Assembly: GCA_030430125.1 (NCBI GenBank)
Contig: JAUIGA010000077.1
Span: 1-10,949, forward strand
Length of the DNA: 10,949 nt
Reading direction: 5' to 3'
Source of the DNA: Chloroflexia bacterium
Lineage (GTDB): Bacteria; Chloroflexota; Chloroflexia; Thermomicrobiales; UBA6265
Below the pieces are notes generated by a model. The model saw only the letters and a list, made by a program, of their open reading frames with translations, did not search any database and was not told the origin of the DNA. Positions within the stretch are counted from its first letter, which is position 1; every line of letters starts with the position of its first letter. The translations under genes and the position numbers were made by a program. This document shows, in pieces, positions 5,430-10,949 of this stretch.

Positions 5430-8111
5430 CTAACCACCGTCCTCCCAATACAGCCCCTGGCAGCCCACCGTCACCATCTGCTGCACTATGTCCGGATCGC
5501 CTTCCGATGCGGCCGCGGCAGCTTCGAGCAGGTACGGCTCCGGGCTCGGGCTCAGATTCGGGAAATACGGGATCACCTCCGCCATCACGTACAGGGCGTC
5601 CGCTGCTGTGGCGGCATCGCCGGACTCGTGCGCGTCGAGCCACGTCTGATACCACGCGCACCGGTTGTAGCCGCCGAGGATGGTGTATTCCCCACCGGCC
5701 TGGTGCCGGCTGTTGTCGCTCGGAATACCCTCGATGATGCGCTCGATGTCCGGGTCGTACCCCCCAGGCCAGGCGAACTTGTCTTCTGCGCCTCGCACCG
5801 CCTCCGCGAGCTGGTCGCCGTCCGTGAATTCGGTCCCGTCCGGTACCTCGCTGAAGTCGAAGCCAGTGACAGGTGCCGGCTCGGGCTGCGTGCCGGTGCC
5901 GGGCACGAACGGCAGCCAGCCCGCTTCTCGATTCGTCACCGGTTGCCACGCCAGGGTGTCCGCCGTCACGTCCAGCAGGTAGACCGTGCCGGACTCGTCG
6001 CTCTCGCCGCTCATCGACACCTTTGTGCCATCCGGCGAGAAGTACATCGACAGCATCATCGGCGTCTCGGCGAGGATGCCCTCCGGCGGCGGGATGTGCT
6101 CGATCCGGTACTCCCCATCCCGAACCTGCATCAGGTACGTGTGCTGCGAGTCGAAGGCGATGATCTCGGTATTGCCGTCAGGGGACTCCGCCACCGAGTA
6201 CGGGCCGAGGTGGGGATAACCGGTGCCGTTCGGATCGTAGACGGGGACATCGTCGAGCGTGCCGACGGTCTCGCCGGTCACCGCGTCGACGACCCGGTAA
6301 GTGATCGCCTCGCTCGGATTCGCGGCGTAGTCGAACATCACCAGGAAGCGGTCCGGCGGGGTCTCCCAGCCGACGTTGTCGCTGATGTCGAGGCCGGAGA
6401 ACATCGTCGCCTCGCGGGTGCCGGTGTGGACGGCGTAGAGTTGAGGCGGCTGCCCCATTGCCGTCATGGTCGCGATCTCTTCCGGGCCGGTTTGTCTCAC
6501 GACCACGATGGCATCGTCTGTCGTCACCCGAAGTTGGCTCAGGGGGCCGTCCGCCTCGAACACAGGCTGCTCCGGCATGTCCGACAGAAGCGGCAGCAGC
6601 ATGAGCTGGTTTCCACTCGCGTAGGCGTAGGCCTTGCCGCGCTGCACCCAGACGCCCTCGCCGATCTCCGGGGCATCGGTGATCGTTGACGATCGCTCGG
6701 TTTCCACGCCGTCGTTCAGGCGCACGAGACTGTAGGTATCCTCGCGCTCCCGGCTCATCTGACCCTCGGCGCCGTGCAGCGCCACGTGCATGCCGTCCGG
6801 CGCGACGTCGAGGCCGGCCACCGGGGGGAAGTCGTCCGGCACCGGGATCCACGTCGCCGCGTCGAGGCTGCCGTCGAGCACCAGCAGGTCGCCCGGCAGG
6901 CCGTTGTCCGTGATCAGGGTGCCGTTGCCCTCCATGGTCGGCGCGGCTTGCAGTCCCAGGACGAGAGTGCCGCCGTCCCCGTTGCCCGAGGTCAGGTACC
7001 TGCCGAACTCCGGCAGCGGCGCTCCGGCGATCTCGGAGAGCAGGCGCGTCTGCATCGTGCGCAGGTCGAGGATTTGCACGTCGGAGACATCGTTCGGTGC
7101 CGGTCCGACCAGCCACGGGCTGCCCGGGTCGCCCTGCGTGCCCAGGGTGACGTTCTCCGTGGGGAACCCGAACTCAACCACCTCGCCGGTGACCAGGCTC
7201 AACACCCGCGTGCGCGCCTCCTCTGGCTTCTCGCCGTAGCTGGGGATCAGCACCGCACCCGGCCACTGAAGCGGCGAGACGGAGTTGTGCGCCGAGGTCG
7301 TCGTCAGCACGGTGCCCTCGGGTTCCTCTGGGCAGGTCAGCACCACCTCGCCGGAGGTCGTCAGCAGCACCGCGGTGCCGGCCCAGGGTGATTCGTCGAT
7401 ACCGTTGAAGATGGGGATATCCGCTCTGAAGTCGCAGTCGGTGATCGGTTCCTGATTCTGCACCGGCGGCACCTCTGCCTGCTGCTCCGTGGAGACCGGC
7501 GTCGTGTCCGGTGTTGCGTCGAGAGGGGGCGGTGTCGACGCCTGCATCGCGAAGCCTGGAGCCGTGGGTGCTTCGTCGGAATCGCCTGGCAGGCCCGGTG
7601 AGCCGGAGAGTCGCCAGACGCCGACCAGTGCGAGCAGCAGCGCGGCGGCCAGCCCGATGTTGGCGAGGGTGTTCCAAACGTGCTGGCGCCGGTGTGCCCG
7701 ACGGCGCCCGGTTGCGCCGGGGCCGATTTGCGCGATCGGTGCATTCGGTCGCGCGGCCGACGGTACGCCCGTCGTGACCTGTCCGCCCGATGGGGAAGGG
7801 GATGTCCGCTCCATGATCGTCTCCCAAAGCCGCGGATCGGGACCGGCCGCGCGTGCATTTCGCGCCTGGGCCGCGTCGATCCGCCGGTGGAACAATGCCG
7901 CCGTCTCGATTTCGGAGGCGGCGTCGTTGCCTTGGGCGTTCGGTCGGTTGTGGCCATTGCCTGACCGGGTGCCCGGGAACCCACTATGGGCGGCGGTCTC
8001 GTTCAGCCAGGCGTCGAGGGCGTCAGCATCGGTCACGGCGTCGGTCCTTGCTTCCTGGTGGAGATCGTCGTCATCGGGGGGAACGCCAAAGGGGCGGTGG
8101 GGGTCGCTCAC
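5430..8111 (-). CDS. Probable membrane anti-sigma factor/sensor with extracytoplasmic beta-propeller-like domain
   Basis: The 893-residue product starts at GTG 8111, whose last two bases belong to the TGA of the sigma gene (GTGA overlap); an AAGGAGG site (8118-8124) lies six bases upstream. Residues 1-145 are hydrophilic and cytoplasmic, with a possible helical sigma-binding part near 66-102 (ETAALFHRRIDAA, DPRLWETIM) and a basic RRRAHRR stop. One membrane helix spans ~147-167. A Pro/Thr linker follows (~180-223), then a large outside region with repeated beta-strand patches such as VAPDGMHVALHG, ESPDGNTEIIAFD and SPDGTKVSMSG that suggest a WD40/PD40-like propeller. The last ~110 residues look helical and hold two of the four outside cysteines. 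No zinc-type HxxxCxxC anti-sigma motif is visible, so the role rests on gene order and topology. Signal unknown. The same frame is open further to 8279, but that part overlaps sigma. Confidence 0.75.
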   Translation of the reverse strand: MSDPHRPFGVPPDDDDLHQEARTDAVTDADALDAWLNETAAHSGFPGTRSGNGHNRPNAQGNDAASEIETAALFHRRIDAAQARNARAAGPDPRLWETIMERTSPSPSGGQVTTGVPSAARPNAPIAQIGPGATGRRRAHRRQHVWNTLANIGLAAALLLALVGVWRLSGSPGLPGDSDEAPTAPGFAMQASTPPPLDATPDTTPVSTEQQAEVPPVQNQEPITDCDFRADIPIFNGIDESPWAGTAVLLTTSGEVVLTCPEEPEGTVLTTTSAHNSVSPLQWPGAVLIPSYGEKPEEARTRVLSLVTGEVVEFGFPTENVTLGTQGDPGSPWLVGPAPNDVSDVQILDLRTMQTRLLSEIAGAPLPEFGRYLTSGNGDGGTLVLGLQAAPTMEGNGTLITDNGLPGDLLVLDGSLDAATWIPVPDDFPPVAGLDVAPDGMHVALHGAEGQMSREREDTYSLVRLNDGVETERSSTITDAPEIGEGVWVQRGKAYAYASGNQLMLLPLLSDMPEQPVFEADGPLSQLRVTTDDAIVVVRQTGPEEIATMTAMGQPPQLYAVHTGTREATMFSGLDISDNVGWETPPDRFLVMFDYAANPSEAITYRVVDAVTGETVGTLDDVPVYDPNGTGYPHLGPYSVAESPDGNTEIIAFDSQHTYLMQVRDGEYRIEHIPPPEGILAETPMMLSMYFSPDGTKVSMSGESDESGTVYLLDVTADTLAWQPVTNREAGWLPFVPGTGTQPEPAPVTGFDFSEVPDGTEFTDGDQLAEAVRGAEDKFAWPGGYDPDIERIIEGIPSDNSRHQAGGEYTILGGYNRCAWYQTWLDAHESGDAATAADALYVMAEVIPYFPNLSPSPEPYLLEAAAAASEGDPDIVQQMVTVGCQGLYWEDGG

Positions 8112-8731
8112 GAGGGGCCTCCTTCGGGCGGCGCGAGCAGCTCGCGCAGGCGCTTGTAGGCGCGGGACTGCGCCGATTTCACGGCGGATCGTGTCATCCC
8201 GAGCGCGTCGCCGACCTCGTTCGTCGTCAACCCGGCCAGGCGCAGCTCGATGATCTCCCGGTGGTTGGCAGGCAGGCAATCGAGCACGGCCAGCAGGCGT
8301 GACAGCTCATCGGCGTGCACCGCGCGTTCTTCCGGGCCGGGTTCCTGATCGGTGAGGGATGGGTGATCCGGATCGAACGGGAGCGACGGGCGCTGGCGGC
8401 GCCACCGGTCGGTGATGGTGTTGCGGGCGATGGCGAACAGCCAGCTTCGGAAGGTCGCGCCCTCGCGCGGTCGGTATCGGTCGAGGCGCTCGATCGCTCG
8501 CGTGAAGATCTGGGCGGTGAGATCGTTGGCAACGTCGGGGTCGCCGACCTTGCGGTAACAGAAGCGGTAGATCGGCACCGCGTAGCGGTCGTAGAGCGGC
8601 GCGAACGCGCGCGGATCGGACCGAGCGGCCGCGATCCAGTGCGCTTCGAGATCGACAGGCTCGTCCGCCTCCCGGTCGCGCGTCTCGTCTCGAGTCATGG
8701 GAAACGGCAGCGAATCGCCCAATACGCCCAC
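8108..8731 (-). CDS. ECF-family RNA polymerase sigma factor
   Basis: This sigma-70 family protein of 207 residues has region 2 at about 40-112, with FAPLYDRYAVPIYRFCYRKV and the conserved TFRSWLFAIARNTITDRWRR (93-112) for -10 melting. Region 4 follows at about 143-197, with LPANHREIIELRLAGLTTNE and the helix-turn-helix MTRSAVKSAQSRAYKRL. Regions 1 and 3 are missing, as usual for extracytoplasmic function sigma factors. The GTG start at 8731 has a strong GGAGGAGAGG site eight bases before it; ATG 8698 (196 residues) is the alternative but has no ribosome site. An open extension up to 9010 is Arg/Ser-rich and looks non-coding. The stop overlaps the GTG of the membrane sensor gene, so the two are translationally coupled, the classic sigma/anti-sigma order. 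Its regulon is not in view; no recognisable ECF-type promoter was found upstream. Confidence 0.93.
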   Translation of the reverse strand: MGVLGDSLPFPMTRDETRDREADEPVDLEAHWIAAARSDPRAFAPLYDRYAVPIYRFCYRKVGDPDVANDLTAQIFTRAIERLDRYRPREGATFRSWLFAIARNTITDRWRRQRPSLPFDPDHPSLTDQEPGPEERAVHADELSRLLAVLDCLPANHREIIELRLAGLTTNEVGDALGMTRSAVKSAQSRAYKRLRELLAPPEGGPS

Positions 8732-8739
8732 CCTGGGTG

Positions 8740-8749
8740 CCTCTCCTCC
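8740..8749 (-). promoter_or_regulatory. Ribosome binding site supporting the GTG start of the sigma factor
   Basis: GGAGGAGAGG on the minus strand, eight bases before GTG 8731. No comparable purine run precedes the internal ATG at 8698, so the GTG is preferred. Confidence 0.6.
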
Positions 8750-8976
8750 GGTCGGTGCCACGATCATCGCATGGGTTGCCCACGAGATGCCTCTGCTGAC
8801 GGTAACGACGAACCTTGTCAGGGGGTCGCGGGGCACCGGGTCGAGGTGCATGTGCGTGCAGGAGCCGGGGGAGATCGACCGAGCGGCGGCGACCCTGTTT
8901 GAGCGACAGGATTGGCGGCCGGCTGAAGGATGGTCGATACGCTGCTCACGGCGCGGTCTTGCCTCACAACCGGCGA

Positions 8977-9047
8977 TAGGGGAGGTGCTTGCCCGCGCTC
9001 GCCAGCTCAATGAGCGACCATAGCCGGCGTGGGCAAAGGTCTCCCGC
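8977..9047. repeat. Degenerate stem-loop repeat, copy 2
   Basis: The left arm TAGGGGAGGTGCTTGCCCGC (8977-8996) differs from copy 1 (5310-5329) only by one inserted T. The right part (9023-9047, GCCGGCGTGGGCAAAGG...) has several changes relative to 5355-5380, so the stem is now imperfect. The central bases are largely different between copies while the arms are similar, as in REP-like palindromes. Both copies lie in the same orientation, one on each side of the sigma/sensor operon. Confidence 0.75.
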
Positions 9048-9270
9048 CTCGCACCAGTTCATGAGGCGCATCGGGACGCCATTTCCGGCTGCCGACCATG
9101 GGATGGGCGACGCTCGGATGCGCCGGCAAGGATGTCTCCTACGGGTGTTGTCGTGTTCGGTGTAGGGGAGCGCTGGACAGATCCGGAACGCGCAATTTCT
9201 GGCATCTGCTTTACCAGCACAAGGCCGGCACTGCACGACCTCGTGGACGGCAATCTCTCTCAAGGCCGAT

Positions 9271-9296
9271 GCAGGGATCCCGGAGCTGATCCCTGC
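9271..9296. terminator. Hairpin downstream of the transglutaminase-like gene, possible terminator
   Basis: GCAGGGATC (9271-9279) and GATCCCTGC (9288-9296) form a perfect 9-bp stem with an 8-base loop, 64 bases past the minus-strand stop at 9361. No T-run follows on the minus strand, so termination is likely but not shown. Confidence 0.45.
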
Positions 9297-9360
9297 GCTT
9301 GGGGGCCTACATTCGCAGGGCCATGGACATCGAGGCGCGGCGATGCGGGTACGGGGGTGC

Positions 9361-10949
9361 CTAGCAGCCCCCCAGGAACCCCACTGCCCCGCCTGCGGCC
9401 GCGCCGCCCAATGCTCCCCCGACACCGCCGCCCGCGGTGCCAGGAATCAATGAAAGCGCCAGCACCGACTCGACAACGAGCACCAGGATCCCGACCGCCA
9501 ACGCCAGGCATTGGTACGCCGGGGCCAGACGTTCGAACCATGCCACCAATCGGGCGTAAGTGGAAAGTGGCGCCAGGGCACGCATGCTCCGCAGGGCTCC
9601 CGAGAACCGGATGGCCGCGAAGCTCTTGCCGTTCAGGAGCTGGTCGGTTGTCCGCCCCGTTGCCGGATCGATCACCCACCAGCCGGTGAACGGAACGCCA
9701 TCCAGATCGACCGGCTGTTCCGGGACGACGACAATCGCACCTCGATCCAGCGCCGCCGTCATCAGCGAGACGCTGACCTCGTCGGCGGTGATCCGCGGGA
9801 GATCGTCCACCGAGGTCACCACGGCGATTCCGATCCCGGTTTCGGCGGCACGCGCGAAGATCCTCACGATCGATGATACGGGAGCCAGCGAAGCAGCCGC
9901 CTCCGTCTCTCCGCGCGTGTCCGGAGCCAGCAGGGTCGATTCGGCGACGGCGTCGAGCACGCCGGAGAGCACGAGGGGGTGTACCGCTTCGGTATCTGAA
10001 CTCGCTCCATCGGCCAGGGGCATGCTGGTGCGTTGGCGGTGGAGCATGTCCACGCTCACGCGCAACTCGCCGTCCGTCGACGCGTTGTAGGTGAAGGCGG
10101 TGACGTTGGGGCCGGACGGGTAGGACCACGTGCCAGCCTGAGTCTCAACTTGGAGCCCCAGCGTGTTCCTGAGACCCGCAAGCCCGGGGCCCAGGGTCTC
10201 GAGCTCGCGGAATATCGTCTGGTTCTGGAGCCTGGCGAGGATGTGCTGGCTCGGGATCCGCGCACATTCGACCTGGAGCAGGGTGAACGCGTTGAACTCG
10301 TCCAGCATCTCCTCTTCCATTATGTTGGCGGATACGCTGATGGGAGCGACTGCTTCCGGTGTGAAGGTGCCCATCGCGCGGTCAGTCGCCGGCAGGCGAT
10401 CGAGCAGCGCCCGCTCGACGAGCACCGTGTCGGCGTCGGGGCTGGCGATGACGACAACGAGCCAGGTGGCGACCGTCTCGCCCTCGGCGGCGCCGACGAT
10501 CGGGCCGCCCTCGTCGAACACGCCGATTGCGCTCGCGCCGTCGGTCGCGAAGAGCATCGGCTGGCTGGCCTGGGCCAGCTCGTCACCCATGATGATCGAC
10601 GGGAAGATGGTCATCTGGCCGGTGAAGAGCTGGGTGATCCCGAGACCGACGTCGGCCAGGCTCTCGGCCGGCGCCATGCTGACGCCGATCGTGGTGTCCA
10701 CCGCGCGCTGACTGGTGGTCGTGAGCGTCACGACATCACGGCGGACGACCACGCCACCGAGGTTTTCGTCCGCCGCCACCGTGATCGTGATGGAGTGGTT
10801 CCACTCGTCGGGCAGGGCATCGAAGGTCGATGCGGGGTCGGCGACGGCCGCGCCGGGTTCTGATCCGGGCAGGCTGGGATCCAGGTCGATCCAGTCCGGA
10901 CCGTCTGCCACCTGCACCCAGACATGCTGGTTGGTTTCCAGACCGGTCA
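9361..10949 (-). CDS. Transglutaminase-like envelope protein, N-terminal part outside the window
   Basis: The frame is open from the right edge (codon 10947-10945) to TAG at 9361: 528 C-terminal residues. The first visible residues, ETNQHVWVQVADGPDWIDLD followed by PS, look like the His and Asp parts of a bacterial transglutaminase-like fold (H-x-W then W-x-x-x-DP), so the catalytic Cys would be encoded outside. Much of the rest is beta-rich without a known family. GWWVIDPATGRTTDQLLNGK (about 427-446) resembles a late module seen in some large transglutaminase-like proteins. Near the end is a membrane helix (CLALAVGILVLVVESVLALS, about 481-500), then a tail rich in glycine (GGGVGGALGGAAAGGAVG) and a last residue Cys. 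Likely an exported, membrane-anchored protein. The valine codon GTG at 10917-10915 is inside the domain and not the true start. It is separated from the sigma operon by 629 bases. The enzymatic claim is tentative with only part of the domain in view. Confidence 0.6.
   Translation of the reverse strand, partial: TGLETNQHVWVQVADGPDWIDLDPSLPGSEPGAAVADPASTFDALPDEWNHSITITVAADENLGGVVVRRDVVTLTTTSQRAVDTTIGVSMAPAESLADVGLGITQLFTGQMTIFPSIIMGDELAQASQPMLFATDGASAIGVFDEGGPIVGAAEGETVATWLVVVIASPDADTVLVERALLDRLPATDRAMGTFTPEAVAPISVSANIMEEEMLDEFNAFTLLQVECARIPSQHILARLQNQTIFRELETLGPGLAGLRNTLGLQVETQAGTWSYPSGPNVTAFTYNASTDGELRVSVDMLHRQRTSMPLADGASSDTEAVHPLVLSGVLDAVAESTLLAPDTRGETEAAASLAPVSSIVRIFARAAETGIGIAVVTSVDDLPRITADEVSVSLMTAALDRGAIVVVPEQPVDLDGVPFTGWWVIDPATGRTTDQLLNGKSFAAIRFSGALRSMRALAPLSTYARLVAWFERLAPAYQCLALAVGILVLVVESVLALSLIPGTAGGGVGGALGGAAAGGAVGFLGGC

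Larger units (their letters stand above)
8732..9360. other. 629-bp stretch without a recognisable gene
   Basis: Open frames cross this stretch on both strands (for example minus 8964-9425 and plus 9132-9689), but their products are Arg/Pro/Ser-rich, have no family resemblance and no ribosome sites. It holds the sigma ribosome site at 8740-8749, the decayed stem-loop repeat at 8977-9047 and a 9-bp-arm hairpin at 9271-9296. The promoter of the sigma operon should lie here on the minus strand, but no convincing -35/-10 pair was found. It may contain remnants of a lost gene. Confidence 0.6.

Noticed and set aside
5628..7391. Long plus-strand frames (5628-6689, 6774-7391)
   Set aside because: Arg/His/Val-rich shadows antisense to the propeller protein.
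8112..8279. N-terminal extension of the 893-residue protein to 8279
   Set aside because: It would overlap the sigma region 4 coding sequence and is Arg-rich; the GTGA overlap with a strong ribosome site gives the natural start.
8732..9010. N-terminal extension of the sigma factor to 9010
   Set aside because: The extra residues look non-coding (Arg/Ser/Pro-rich) and run into the repeat copy; a strong ribosome site supports GTG 8731.
9132..10863. Plus- and minus-strand frames overlapping the transglutaminase-like gene (9132-9689, 9260-10129, 10033-10863)
   Set aside because: Arg/Pro/Gly-rich or His/Asp-rich shadows; the minus frame ending at 9361 has protein-like composition with a membrane helix.

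Overview
The window is GC-rich bacterial chromosome with mostly short intergenic regions. The gene mix points to Chloroflexota of the Thermomicrobia type (Sphaerobacter/Thermomicrobium-like): a PPOX-class F420-dependent flavoprotein relative, DUF6069-type small membrane proteins, an ECF-family sigma factor followed by a very large membrane-anchored propeller protein, and short GC-rich palindromes of the GTAGGGG...CCCCTAC kind. An actinobacterial origin is a weaker alternative. This is inference from family resemblance, not from a search. No rRNA, tRNA, CRISPR array, transposase or phage gene was seen.

Left part (1-2090): a PucR-family regulator runs leftwards off the window. Divergent from it is a solitary S (substrate-binding) component of an energy-coupling-factor vitamin transporter, whose promoter appears to sit so close that the mRNA would be leaderless.

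Middle part (2077-5193): two parallel arrangements, each with a one-component regulator near a small four-helix DUF6069-like membrane protein. In the first, a MarR regulator (+) is divergent from a two-gene unit encoding a PPOX/F420-type flavoprotein and DUF6069 copy 1 (-). The 154-bp spacer between them carries a -35/-10 promoter for marR and a perfect 19-bp palindrome overlapped by a second imperfect one. In the second, a cysteine-free MerR regulator, driven by a promoter with the 19-bp spacer typical of MerR control, is followed by a small protein of unknown function and preceded by DUF6069 copy 2.

Right part (5194-10949): an ECF sigma factor gene and an 893-codon gene overlap by four bases (GTGA) and form an operon. 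The second product has a cytoplasmic N-terminus, one membrane helix and a large outside beta-propeller-like region, so it is a likely membrane anti-sigma factor/sensor. This pair is bracketed by two copies of a stem-loop repeat, one perfect (22-bp arms) and one decayed. A 629-bp stretch without a recognisable gene separates it from the 3' two-thirds or so of a transglutaminase-like secreted/membrane protein that enters from the right edge and ends in a membrane helix, a glycine-rich tail and a final cysteine.

The recurring theme is regulation at the cell envelope: five regulators of different families (PucR, MarR, MerR, ECF sigma, probable anti-sigma) lie in 11 kb, mostly next to membrane or exported proteins. 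No clear new multi-gene system is proven. The best leads are the MarR/PPOX/DUF6069 control region, the sigma/propeller pair between repeats, and the DUF6069 duplication.
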